From Cristatella mucedo (Eukaryota; Bryozoa; Phylactolaemata; Cristatellidae), in NCBI GenBank assembly GCA_009760855.2, contig WPIO01000057.1, forward strand, positions 1,696,501-1,760,500: a stretch of 64,000 nucleotides of DNA, in the 5' to 3' direction. Each line of letters starts with the position of its first letter. Position 1 is the stretch's first letter. The position numbers and the translations under genes were made by a program. Below are positions 1 through 11,384 of the stretch, piece after piece. Under the pieces are notes generated by a model. It was given only the letters and a program-made list of their open reading frames with translations. It did no database searches and was not told the DNA's origin.

Positions 1-208
1 CGTAAACTATGTAAGATGAGGAGCTGTCTTCCAAAGTCGCTTGCAAACAATTCAAATAGGTCTTTTGTGAATCGGCTTGATTAGTGCGGTTCCATTTTGG
101 CTTCGATACTAAAATAAATCATTTTGTCCATTGCAAATGGCTACACATGTGGCTTAAAGGCTAATTTTTTCAATTTCCAGAGTCATGTCTACATGTATCT
201 GTTAGTAA

Positions 209-717
209 AAGAGCTCATATGGCTGCCGGTTGATTAACAGATCCAGTTAAAAAGCTTGTCAGCTGATCCTCAAGGCCTGCAGCCCCTCGATACCTAGCTG
301 AACTGCTGCACCAGTGTCCGCCTCCTCGTGCCTTCTGGTCCCGTGTGTACAATACAATGACTGTTCCATTCCTTAGTTTGAAGAGAGCAGGCGACAGAAG
401 CATCAGCTCTGCAGGTCCAACACTTTGGAGCTCACTTTTAATATTCTTGCGCATCGAAAACTACTCTCGTTCTGCCGACTGTGGCTAACTGTTTTCAGTG
501 GTCCTGAGCTGTTACTTCCATGCTATTCAATACCTCAACTGCTCTCCTGAGTCTACTATCCTTACCAATTTCTGTTTTATTTCTTGAGATGAATTCCGCC
601 GGCTACCGAAAGCATGCAAATAACTGCTTGAGCGGTGGGTGTATTATACAAAACTCTCCTTCTTAACACCCACACATTCTTTGCAGTGTCGTGGAGTTGC
701 AGATGGATGCAGTACAT
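209..717 (+). mobile_element. LINE-B fragment: C-terminal domain and 3' UTR
   Basis: This is a 5'-truncated LINE-B copy. Although broken by frameshifts, it matches the C-terminal part seen more clearly at 10418-11105: the WLPVEQR-like block, the YLAELLHQ-like block (here ARYLAELLHQCPPPRAF in nucleotide alignment), then RSFSSAGPTLWSS and the 3' UTR ending near ACACCCACACATTC and a short tail. It is interrupted by stops, so it is a dead copy. It sits just before repeat D; the D copy at 53-55 kb has no LINE here, so this is probably an insertion into D. Clade assignment (CR1/L2-like) is inferred from the better copies. Confidence 0.8.
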
Positions 718-2620
718 TAACTGGATGAATTAGAAATAATCATGTCGTCGCTAAAGCACTTTTCTTTACCAATAATGTAATTTCATTTCATGGACTGACT
801 GAGGTTTACCACAGAGACAATCATTACGACCAATTATGCCATCATCTTGTCCGTTAATTATGCTGAGTACAGCTGTATTGGCTAAAATAATCAAATATCT
901 GTAATGACCAGGGAAGATATAGAGTATCGATGTCAAATACTTTACTGAAGATAGTGGTTCAATTTGCATTTCGAGCTTCCACGAAGCATTTTCAAGTAGC
1001 CTGATTGAAAAAAATAAGCTAGTTTATGCTTTGGCATATTTGTTTATGTGCCGCCATCATAGCTCGGAAATTAGCTAAACAAATCAGGTTCAAACCGTTC
1101 CCTAGACAATCTACTACTATAATAACAGGAGTGTACTGAATCATTTATTCTGCCAAGCTTTCATACTAACTATAGGTTTAATATTAACTCTAGGCAATAT
1201 ATCAATACTATGTAAATCTGCTGAAGTAGGCAACATGCACATTTTGGAGAAACATAAGGCAGACTAAACATGTGCTTCATACATTCATTGTGTGCCCTAA
1301 GTAATAGCTGTCTATAAAGTTCCCCGTTTCCCATTCGATAAAAGTGCAAATCTTATATATAGTTAATGGCTTAACAATTCCAACTAAATTTTAACTTTGA
1401 TTCGGCTTTAATAATTGTCCCGACCTATATTGCAATATTATGGCCAGCAACTTTCAACTTACTTGGCTTAATTCAATTGAGATGTCATTTCAACTGCCAG
1501 CTTCATAAATTTTAGGCTTAGTCAAGATTTAAGAGTTTCTTGGAAACCTAATACTAATGTGTAATCTTAACAAGTATCACATGAATCATATAGACCATCG
1601 ATTCCTTTAGCGAATGAGCTAACTCATACTAGAGACTTAAAGATTACTCTGTCACACAAATATGCCAACAATTTAAAACATCAATACTTACAAACTCCGT
1701 AGTGAATGACTAGGTTGGCAACCATATTAATTATCACCAGCAATCTCATTTCAAATGGATGTTTGGTCATGACTGCTGGATGTCCTTTCCTGTGACGGGT
1801 ACTGCACTACTAAAGGGGTGATCTATCAAGGAAGTGAATGCTATCAATCCCCACTGGCTGTTATTGCTATGTCCACATTGCGATTCAGTCAATGATGGAC
1901 GGCACCACTTGGCTGCTATCTCACAGCATTCTGAAAAGCAAATAAACGATAAGAGATATATTCGTTGGTTCCGATGGATAGTTGCTGGACGGTCACGACG
2001 TCAAGATAATCAAGGACGCCCAACCACATTGAACTTTTTGGGGATGCAACTGAAATGTGTATCAGTTCATCTTAATCTTTTTTTGAGTGAGCAATGCAAA
2101 ATCACAATTATTTTTAGTTGTACAGTTCTAATAGAAGCCACATCCAATTCCAAGATAATTGGCAGGCTTGAAGTTGGACACTTGTGAGGTCGACTTTAGA
2201 CATAGTGTCACAGAAAAGGTGAATAGAAAGCCTATTATGTACCTCCGTCTGTAACTCCACAAAGTCATAAAGACCGTGTGGGTGTAACGCAGGAGAGTTT
2301 TGCAAGCACACTCACAGCCTAAGCGGCTTTCGGTACGCATTCGGTAGCCAACAGACTTCGTCTCACGCAACAAAGAGAAAGTGGGAAGCATAGTAGAGTC
2401 AGGAGAGCAGTTGAGGTAGTGAGAAATCTAAAGTGCTCTATGCGATCCTTTCGTACAGCTAGTTGCCAAACACATACTGTGGTTGTATCCCAAGCAAGTA
2501 GTGATCCCCACATCATCGGTCACAGATGCATCGTAAATATGTATTCAAAAATAAAGTTTAATAAAAACCAAACAACCACATATCCACAATCCACAACCTT
2601 CAGTGATTATACTGAAGACT
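718..2620 (+). repeat. Repeat D, copy 1 (interrupted by a LINE-B)
   Basis: About 1.7 kb of this stretch aligns in the same orientation with 53170-54790, at roughly 70-80% by eye with many indels. The best block is around 1690-1850 against 54117-54275, where long runs agree (for example GTAGTGAATGACT, GGTTGGCAACCAT, GCAATCTCATTTCAAAT). It is interrupted at 2240-2421 by a LINE-B 3' end absent from the second copy. An open frame at 1834-2187 is not kept open in the second copy, so I do not call it coding. It could be an old dispersed repeat or a segmental duplication. Similarity may continue upstream of the LINE-B at 209, to the window edge. Confidence 0.75.
2240..2421 (-). mobile_element. LINE-B 3' end inserted in repeat D
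   Basis: The reverse strand carries the last ~180 bases of LINE-B, matching the 3' UTR at 33083-33260 and 10910-11100. The 3' terminus (CTCCGTCTGTAACTCCA on the plus strand) lies at the low-coordinate end, and the 5' truncation falls at about 2421. The matching position in repeat D copy 2 (about 54656-54670) is unoccupied. No long target-site duplication is evident. Confidence 0.85.
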
Positions 2621-2839
2621 ACTAAGACATAATATCAAAATAAAGCTAAATATAATCAACCTAAAAACTCTAGGTTGGAAGACTGGGTTTGTAGCAAGAC
2701 TGATCACCAACTGAAATTACATTTCAGCTAATTTATGGACGAGGACTTATATTATATCACAATAATATGACCGGTAACATTCAACACACTTACAATGCTC
2801 CTTCCTTTCAGGTACTAAAGCAGAAACGAAATTCTCGGT

Positions 2840-2998
2840 CGATTAAAAATTTCAATACTATCTGATGTATAAGCTTCTTTTGCATAGCTAAGGAAGGGCC
2901 TCTACGGCTATCGCCACTGCAGCCAGCAGCAATAAGGATCGCTGAGGTCGTTCGAAGCAACTACCCTAACTAGGTCGCAGTCAATTGTGTCCCCATGG
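2840..2998 (-). mobile_element. SINE-A copy (degenerate)
   Basis: The reverse strand matches the body of the SINE-A at 6484-6669: GCGATCCTTATTGC, then GCAGTGGCGATAGCCGTAGAG, then AGCTATGCAAAAGAAGCTTATA and an A/T-rich 3' end. The tRNA-like head is shortened and lacks a good B box. It is an old, partly deleted copy. Confidence 0.65.
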
Positions 2999-3384
2999 GT
3001 TTTATTTCCCTCTCTATAATGTTATCCAGTCAGCCATTGACTGTAACACTTGGTGCCTATGTCACTGCATTTTGAAAAGCTAATATGCAATACAAATACT
3101 TTATTGGTTCGAAAAGATGTTTTAAGTTAGACGTTCATTGCATCAGCGTAATAACTGATGCCGAAAAAACTACGGGGATCTCGGAACTAGGCCGAACTTG
3201 ATACTTGTTCATTATTAAGGTCATACTGGTGCAATGCAAACTAATTTCGATCTATATATTTTGATTATTTCATTTCTGAAAAGGTAAATCAAATTCCTGT
3301 ATCGTTGACATATTGTAAGTTTGGCATGGCTAAGTTTGATCTTGATTATAGAATCAAGTAATAGCAGAATATGAGGATACTACC

Positions 3385-3535
3385 TAAATGAAATGCAATA
3401 TATCCTGTCTGTAACTTCACAAATTAATAAATAATACGTTGGTGTTATGCAGCAGAGGTTTGTCTAGGGCATACCCAATCTAAGAGGCTTTTGGTAAGCA
3501 TTTTGCCGCAAATATACTTCATCTCAGTTTGTGAG
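3385..3535 (-). mobile_element. LINE-B 3' end
   Basis: The plus strand reads CTGTCTGTAACTTCACAAA and later CCCAATCTAAGAGGCTTTTGG, which is the reverse of the LINE-B 3' UTR. It is preceded on the left by AATGAAATGCAATATA, a decayed pentanucleotide tail. This is a short, old, 5'-truncated fragment. Confidence 0.7.
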
Positions 3536-3863
3536 CAACAGACTGGTTCTCAAAAAAGTACTTTTCGAAAACTACGTATAGCTAGTATCCTTAACCACCG
3601 TAAGGGTTTAACCCAATCGAGTAGCAATTTTCACAACAGCACATGTGCACATGCTTCACTTCATTTAAGTTATGCTCAGGTTGCCGTAGTGAAAGGCAGT
3701 AGGGATATTTTATCGTAATGTCTGAATGTGTATAAAGAGCTTTTTATTCACACAATACCTATTATATATAATCAGTTTTAAATATAACATTTACACCTGA
3801 CCTTCTATTAAATCGACTATCACAATCTTCCCCAATAAAAATGATTACTATATTCAGGAATGC

Positions 3864-3934
3864 AAACACACACACACACACAGGCATACACACACTTACA
3901 CAGACACACTTACACAGAGACACACAGACACACA

Positions 3935-3979
<45 letters not shown>

Positions 3980-4012
3980 ACACACACAAATATATATATA
4001 TTTATTTATTTA
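3864..4012. repeat. (CA)n microsatellite with a (TA)/(TTTA) end
   Basis: The plus strand is an imperfect CA run with occasional GCATAC, TTACAC and GACAC variants, ending in a short TA run and TTTATTTATTT. The open frames across it on both strands (poly-Thr/His one way, poly-Cys/Val the other) are artefacts of the dinucleotide repeat. Confidence 0.97.
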
Positions 4013-4644
4013 AAAGGTTTTTAGTCTCAAATCACCTTTTTAACTTAACCACAAAATTTGGTTTCATGGAAAAGGTAACGATAAAGTCAATATAAACTTC
4101 TGATAAAAAAATAACATCGCTTGAGATTTCAAAAAATGAAAATGGCAATACTTGGCTACTTTTTATTATAAAACAGTAATTAGTTGTGGGATATAATGTG
4201 AATATTACTGAATACCAGAATTGTTAATCTAACAATGCAATAGAATAAATTTCATGCTAATAAACTTGGATGTTTTTTTACTGTCACTATAATATTTGTT
4301 AATTCGAAACCTTGGGCTCATCGTGGTTTTTGACCGATAGATAGTTTGTGTCTTCTGTCGCGACATCCAGTGTCCTCAGTTGGTAGCTGTAGATAAATCT
4401 AGTTTTAGAGGTGAGTCAACCAGTTGCCGTAGCTCTTCATCACCTGAAACTTAAACATTAATCGTAGTAATGCACTATTTTGCTTTGAATTATCACCTAG
4501 CATGGAGATTGATCAGGCTTATGCAATTTAAAGCTAATGGGTGGGATTAGGTATGGTTTAAGAAAATAAATGGACAACGGAAACTTTAAAGCACATTTTT
4601 AAGCTGCCCCCTTTCCGAAAAAAGAAAATTTTAGTCAGCAAACA
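4013..4644. other. No recognisable feature
   Basis: I see no coding frame, repeat match or RNA gene here. It is A/T-rich sequence between the microsatellite and the LINE-A that begins near 4645. Confidence 0.5.
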
Positions 4645-7600
4645 CGTTTGGTGTTTCTAGCATTGTCTAAAACCACTCGGATTGTTCTCCTTTAGGGGAG
4701 GCAGTGAGTCTCTCTAAATTACTAATCATCAGAACTGCTATAACTCTGGTGGGCCATCCTAAATCTATTCATCGGAGTCCTCTCATAACGATCAATCAAA
4801 CTCTAAAAATGAGCAACCTCATTTCCGGAAAAAGGATTGGCACAATCGCTTGAATTACACTGGACTTTAATAATGAATCTGTCCCACCGTTAGCAACGCA
4901 TCCCCGAAAGGCTTCTGTTTCTTTTGCATCCCAAGATAAATCAAAACTGAACATTAAGTTTAGTGGTCACCTGATTGACCTTCTAACTCAAGCTGTTTGC
5001 AAAACTCTTGTAGCAGTCTTCCTAATCTATCATATTGACCTAATCCGACAACAAACGATCGACAGTGGCACCACTATATTTCCCAAAAAGTATCGATTAA
5101 CCATTTATCGCAGATTTAACTAATTTCCTTGTAAATTTAAGCTCAATAATTTGATTTTTTATCGTCATATATGATTTTCACATTAACCACTAATGTTGCA
5201 CTGGCTGACTTGTTTTCTCTTCTGACTCATAAGCCTACCTCTACTCACATCTATTTTTACTCACTCGTCTAAATTTCCCATGCAAAAACTGCTTTCCATC
5301 GCTGCCAATTATTACCAAATACTGCTTATCTGACCACATGTAGGCCTCATTAATTCTACAGTGAGTGCCCTCCTGTTTCTAATCGAAATTCACAGGTGAA
5401 TCGTGAAACCTCAAGACTCTTGACATAGTGCGGTTTATGCGACCATATCCAATTTATGTATGTAGCTCAATCCCCCTGCCGACCTGTCACTACAGTTCGA
5501 AGGCTACTACAAGACATTGGAAGAAGCCCTGGACAGGATTGCGCCTCTTACTAAGCCCAATATTCGCACTCATACAGACGGCCACAGACATTAAACTAGC
5601 TACTTCTATTAAGCACATGCTTGAAAATGCCTGCAAAAGTTCAAGACTGACTGTCCATCGACAGGCATAGGAGAAATACTGTAAAGGTGACCAATACGTG
5701 CTAGCAAAAGCCGAGCCTATTTTAATGAAAACATTTTTACTCACAGAAGCACAATCAAAAATTTTTATGTGAACGATAAACCATCTCCTTTAACACGTCC
5801 TGAATTGCTCTTTATGTAATGATCCCTGTGGTGATCTTGCTGATTGGTTCTCTGGCTTCTTAATGATAAGATCAATATGATATGGGAGTCCATATTTAAA
5901 GTTGTAGCATCTTCCGAAAATGCTTTCCATCAATTCCTTGCAGAATCTCATTGTCTACATTTAAGGATGTCACTAGTAAATTTGACATGAAGTTAATAAC
6001 CCGATTGATGAAAGAAATTAGTCCTTCGGATCCAATTTTCACAGCTCTGCTTCTACGGTGCTTTGATCTGCTGCTGCCATGCATACGTGACTTCATTATT
6101 ATGCTATTAGGCTCAGGTCATATCCCAGAACCTCTCCAGAAGGATGCTGTCAGGCCAATACTCAAGAAAGCAACATTATACGATGAGAGCTTAAGCAACT
6201 GCCATTCAGTCTCCTTTCTAGGGCTCCCATCACAGACAATGAAAAGAGTCGTGGCACACCAGCAGAACATATACATTAACGCTTGCAAGCCTTGCAATCA
6301 AGTACCAGTCCGGTTTTAGACCTAATCACTCCACAGAGTCAGTATTGCTTTGTGGGAACGACGACCTACTTAGGAATTTAGACTTGAGTAGAGTATCTTT
6401 GCTTTTTCTGCTCCTTCTTCTGACAGCGGTTAATACTGTTGACGACAAAGTTCTTCTTGGGCGCCTCTGATCTCGCGTGGCATGAGCTGCGATGGCACAC
6501 TAGGTAATGTGGTTGCTTTCGCGACCTCGGTCCGAGATCGTGGTTCGATTCCTGCGGTTGGCGATCCTTTATCGCCACTGCAAGCGGGGGTGATAGCCAT
6601 AAAGGCTCTTCTGTCGCTATACAAAAAGAGGCTGTATAATCAGCTGGGATTTATTATTTATTTATTATTGGCGCTGCATTTCCCTGGTTCTCTCCTTGAG
6701 AGACTCCAGAGTATTGAGGCAAATGGACGGAAATCTAGCGAGAAATACCTTAAAATTAACTATCTCGTGGCTAGCTGCTCTATCATGGTTTCTTCATGGT
6801 TTATACTGTTCATCTTGGTGGAGTGAATACCAAGCACGTACTAAACTTTTACTTCTATGTTGATACTACTAAGTTGAACAATTGCATTGATCTCGCGAAG
6901 TGCTCTGGCATAGCGAATTCTCTTAACTCCCTTGCTGCCTGTCTTGGTGACATCCACACATTGAAACCAGGAAATGTTACTAAATTGAACGATACTGATA
7001 CCAACTTACTAGTTTTAGGCAAGAATGTTTATTCACAATCAAGAAGACTATTACTCAAACTGGATGCAGGCACCGTATCTACTCTTCAATGTGTACGAAA
7101 TTCTAGGTGTTCTGTTCCAAAGCGAGTTTTGTAACACGGCCACATCAGCTCTACAATCACGTCTGCCTAATTAGAACTACTTGACATTGCAACAATGTGG
7201 TATTGTGTAGGCAAGTATAAGAAATCTGAATTGGTCCATATACTTGCGACCTATGTCTTTACTTCATTAAGTCACTGCTTATTGGTCTACGGGCTTGCTC
7301 AATTGGGAGCTCTCAGCCGGCTGGAGCAACACTCTGCACTTAGGTTTATATGTCGTCATCATGTCAGCTACACTACTCTACTTCCTGATAACCGGCAATG
7401 GTTCCCAATCAATCAAAGCATAGACTTCCAGTTGTTGTCAATCACCTTCATGTATCTACATTCTTTGGCTCCAACATACCTATAAAATCCACTGCCCGAT
7501 TAGGCTAAGCATAGTACCAAACGTTTTTCGGAATCCAATTGTTTACCTAGACCTCGTACATAAATCTACTCCTTTGGAGAACATGTCTTGAGTTCTTACG

Positions 7601-7782
7601 CTTTCACAGCCTAACACTCACTCACGACTTCTGTCACGAAGTGTCTAGACTCGAGCACATTTACAAAGAAAGTTGAGAACACACTTAATTAGTACAGCAT
7701 AAAGTGGGTGTCCCTGTATTTCGTCCTGTGTGTGTTTGTGGAAGCTGAAACAGTGCATGTATCACTACCCAAGCTTGCAAGC
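4645..7782 (+). mobile_element. LINE-A copy A1, 5' and main part (decayed)
   Basis: This is an old LINE-A copy in many frames. It enters at the start of the endonuclease region (TTTGGTGTTTCTAGCATTGT matches the full-length copy at 16128). It continues through the endonuclease and linker, the RT N-terminus at 5951-6319 (RLMKEISPSDPIFTALLLR) and part of the RT. A SINE-A at 6484-6669 interrupts it. It resumes with remnants such as NSLNSLAACLGDIHT (6796-7134) and the C-terminal domain at 7195-7485. The element then stops in its 3' UTR at 7782, where a full-length LINE-A of opposite strand (A2) is inserted; its last ~150 bases reappear at 12497-12650. The YADD box is degraded (FYVDTT), and many stops make it a dead copy. 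Confidence 0.88.
6484..6669 (+). mobile_element. SINE-A, tRNA-derived, inserted in LINE-A A1
   Basis: This short element has a tRNA-like head: an A-box-like stretch TAGGTAATGTGG (from 6501) and an exact RNA polymerase III B box GGTTCGATTCC at 6542-6552, spaced as in a tRNA. A body follows (CGCCACTGCAAGCGGGGGTG, then ATAGCCATAAAGGCTC), then an A/T-rich 3' end with TTATT repeats. It splits the LINE-A RT: sequence left of 6484 and right of 6669 aligns to neighbouring parts of intact LINE-A copies. Three more copies occur at 2840, 25000 and 40578. It is non-coding. Its 3' end does not resemble LINE-A or LINE-B, so its helper is unknown. Confidence 0.85.
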
Positions 7783-9854
7783 TGACAATAATAATAATGA
7801 TAACAATAGTACACTTGATAAAGCGCCCTCAGAGAACTTAATCTCTCTCTATAGGTGCTTTACATTAGCAGCAAAGGGAAATGCAATTCAATGGTGAGTA
7901 AAATCATATTTGATAAACAAACAAAATGGTAACGTTGTTAGGGATGACGTGCACACGGTCAGCATGCAAATATGATTAGTGGAAGCATGCAAAGTGTCAG
8001 CACGCATAAGCACATCAAGTACAAACTACAGGGACCCAATAAATGCAGTCCTAAGTAGGTGTGTTTTTAAATTCTTTATAAATGTGGAAAAGTAAGGGGA
8101 AGTTCTGGCGCAAGTAGGGCGGGAGTTCCAGGCTATGGGTGCATAAGAACTAAAACCGTGGACTCCAAAAGATGTAAGATATGTACAGGGTTTTTGTTGA
8201 AGCTTGGATTCCGAAAAGCCGGACTAACGATGCTTGGCCTGATGGGGGAGTATATCTGAGAGATAGGCTGCAGCCAAAGAATGAAGGGACCTAAAACTGA
8301 GCGACGAACCTTGAAGTCAATCCGTTGCTTGACTGTTAGCCAATGCAGGTCGGCGAGAAGTGGAGTAATGTGGCAACTGTGACGCTCACGACAGGCAAGC
8401 CTAGCTGCTGAGTTTCGCACCAGCTGCAATCGCCTAATCGCACATGCCGGCAGGCCAGGAAGCAGTGAGTTGCAGATGTCGAGACAGGACGTCGCGAATG
8501 CATGGACCAACTAAGATGTGGTATCCTTATCTAAACAAGCCCAAATTTTAGCAATGTAATGAAGCTGAAAATAGGCAGATTTGACTATGGAGCTGATATA
8601 GTCGTCTAACGAGAGGTTGCTTTAGAATACGACACCTAGATTTTGAGATAATTTAACTGGAGATATGCTGACCGAGCCAATTTTAAGCGTCATCCATTCC
8701 AATTGGGGAATCACACGGGGTTTGACAATAACTAGTAAATTAGTCATATCGTCTTTTATTTTTTGAAAACTTACTGACATCCATGTGTGGATGTCATAAA
8801 TACATGCAGCAACTGAGTTGAGTGAATTTGAGGTGGGCGAAGGCTAGAAGGGATCAATGCGAAGGTACAAATGAGTGTCATCCGCTGAGAAGTGAAAGCC
8901 TAGATTGTGCTTGGCAATCACATCAGCGAGACTGAGAGTATAAACCGTGAAAATAACAGGGCCTGGCACGGAGCCCTGAGGTACTCTATATTTCAGAGGT
9001 ACCTCAAATGATCTTTGTCCATTCACCTCACTTCTCTGGAGTCTCTCACTGAGATAGGATCTGAACCACTGCAGAGCAGTGCTAGTGTTGCCCAAGCGAG
9101 ATGAGAGGCGCTCTAGAAGAACTTTGTGATTGATGGTATCAAAAGCTGCTGAAAGATCGAGCAAAACAAGCAGAGACACGGTATTTACGTCTGCATTCCA
9201 AAGTAGGTAGTTTTTAACCGTAAGCAATGCTTACTCAGAGGGGTGATTATCTCTATAACTAGGCTGGAACTTACTAGCAAGGTTTTAGGTATCGATGTAT
9301 GAGTTTAGCTAGTTTGCAGTGTCTTTGATAGGAATGGTAGAAGGGAGACTAGGCGGTAGTTGCTTAAGTTGTCTTGGCTATCAATTTCTCATGAAGTGGC
9401 CTGTGTACGGCTTTTTTTTTAAATGCCGGGTCATGACCTGAGGCTAATGACATATTAATGATGTTAGTTATGCTTGGCAGCAGCAGATCAATGCAACTTA
9501 TGAGCAGGACAGTGGGAATAGGGTCCATGGGAATTGTTGTATTCTTTATTGAGATGCGAACTGGAGGACTGGATCACTAGTGACCTACTTAAATGTATAC
9601 ATTGAGGTGCAGCCTGGAATCGGTGAACAGCATACTCTAGTAGAGATGTTGTCATTGCAGGGATGGATTCCCTGATTTTTTCGTTACAAAAAAATCGAGA
9701 GAAGTGATCGGCTTGATCATCACATGGATCATCAGGTAAAAAGCTAACCTGGGAGTGGTTGAGGAGATAGTGTATCGTCGACTTCAGCATTTTTTGATTA
9801 TGCATTTTTGATTCAACAATGTTCCTATAGATGATAGACTTGGCCTTTGCTAGG

Positions 9855-9989
9855 ATCATTATAATTCATTTGTATAGCGCCCCAAGAGAGCCTGATCTTT
9901 GTTCAGGCGCCTCACATATGCCTCCGGGCTCGAGCCCACGACCTTAGCCAGGCCTTGGTCAGGCTGAGCACCTTAACCACTGGACAAGA
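9855..9989 (-). mobile_element. SINE-B with LINE-A-like tail, inserted in A2
   Basis: The reverse strand starts with a tRNA-like head: CTTGTCCAGTGGTTAAGGTG (A-box region), then a B-box-like GGGCTCGAGCCC. Its last ~55 bases read GGCGCCTGA, AAAGAT, TCTCT, GGGGCGCTATACAAATGAAT, closely following the LINE-A terminal stem-loop. Flanking LINE-A sequence is interrupted between TTTGCTAGGATC and GATTGATGGGTAC, with GGAT at both edges. Other copies are at 45336 and 62671. It is a non-coding, pol III-type SINE, probably mobilised by LINE-A enzymes (inference). Confidence 0.88.
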
Positions 9990-10417
9990 CCAGGATTGAT
10001 GGGTACAACCTACAGTAGTCTGCATATGCCTGTCGATGGACAGTCAGTCGAGATCTTGTTCCTGCTTTTTCAAGCTTTCGCTTAGTAGACCTGGCTAGGT
10101 CAATGTCTGTGGTAAACCATAAGCCGTCTGGGCGGGGGCGCACTGTGGAGTTTGTCAGTGGTGCAAACTTGTCGAGCCTGTCAGCTAGTGTCGTATTGCA
10201 CCTATCTACCAATGATGACAGATTGGAGGGAGGACTGAGCTGCAGAGGTGAAGCAGATATTCTCGTGCGGAGAGCATATATGTCAAGAGTCTTGAGGTTT
10301 CGCGATTCACAATTTTTTTTTTAGACGAGGATGTGGGCACACACTTTAGATTGAATGAAATATGCATGTGGTCTGATAAGCGGGATTTGGTGATAATTGG
10401 TGATGACAAAGTGTAGT

Positions 10418-11105
10418 TGTATTGTAAAAAAGTTAACTAGCTCTTTAGTTCTGTCTCGGCTTGATTATTTTAATTCCCTTTTGGCTGGGCTGCCAAAGAA
10501 AGCTATTATGCCACTACAGTGGACTATGAATATGGCTGCAAGGCTGGTCTTCAAGTCCCAGCGGTTTGAGCACGTGTCACCTTTGCTGGAAGAGCTAAGA
10601 TGGTTGCCGGTTGAGCAAAGGATACAGAGCAAAGTTCTTACGCTGACCCACAAGGCCAGCCACGGCTTGGCTGCTTCTTACGTAGCTGAACTGCTACATC
10701 AGTTTCAGCCTGTTCGCGCCCTCAGGTCCTGTGTGGACAATAAATTAGCTGTCCCATTCATCAGCTTAAAGACAGTTGGTGACAGAAGCTTTAGCCCTGC
10801 AGGTCCTAGGCTGTGGAACTCGCTTCCACAATTCTTACGCTGCGACATCTACTCTCCAACTGCCGACTATGGCACATCTTTTTCAGCGGTCCTGAACTGC
10901 TTCTTCTAAGCTACTCACTACCTCAACTGCTCTCCTAACTCTGCAATGCTTCCCACTTTCTCTTTGTTGCGTGTGACGAAGTCTGTTGGCAACCGAATGC
11001 GTACCGAAAGGCGCTTAGACTGTGAGTGCACTATACAAAACTCTCCTGCGTAACACCCACATGGTCTTTATGACTTTGTGGAGTTACTGACGGAGATATA
11101 TTGTA
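10418..11105 (+). mobile_element. LINE-B C-terminal piece inserted in A2
   Basis: This is a 5'-truncated LINE-B with the clearest C-terminal domain in the window. The open frame at 10397-10909 reads SRLDYFNSLLAGLPKKAIM, MNMAARLVFKSQRFEHVSPL, ELRWLPVEQRIQSKVLTLTH, SYVAELLHQFQPVRALRS and SPAGPRLWNSLPQFLR. These blocks are the C-terminal region usual in CR1/L2-type LINEs. The 3' UTR ends at CACATGGTCTTTATGACTT, GGAGTTACTGACGGAGATA. TTGTAT flanks it at 10417-10422 and 11101-11106, a possible 6-base target-site duplication. It interrupts the endonuclease region of the minus-strand LINE-A A2. Confidence 0.9.
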
Positions 11106-11384
11106 TGAGAAAATTTGGTCGAGTGAGTGACCGTTGATGTGAGTGCACATGACAATGCTCATGAGCCACAAGAGACATTGATTCAGTCAGTGCACGAAAT
11201 TCGGTGCTGAAAGCATCAGGTAAGTTAGCAAAATGAACGTTCAAATTACCCATAACGAAAAGGGTCGATTTCTGGCACACAGAATTAAAATGACATCGGA
11301 TAAATCTGATATAAATGAGGATTTGGTACCTAGTGGGCGATAGACTTCTGCCAATATCGGTAACTTCTTTTTGGATGAGACCAA

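Noticed and set aside
1834-2187. 117-codon plus-strand frame in repeat D
   Set aside because: The second copy of D at about 54270-54600 has stops and indels in the corresponding frame, so there is no sign of coding constraint.
3762-4095. Open frames rich in Cys/Val or His/Thr
   Set aside because: They are translations of the CA microsatellite and have no start or composition typical of a gene.
9855-9989. Possible tRNA gene
   Set aside because: A and B boxes are present but the acceptor stem does not close and a LINE-like tail follows; repeated copies show it is a SINE. The same applies to 6484-6669, 40578-40697 and 62671-62815.
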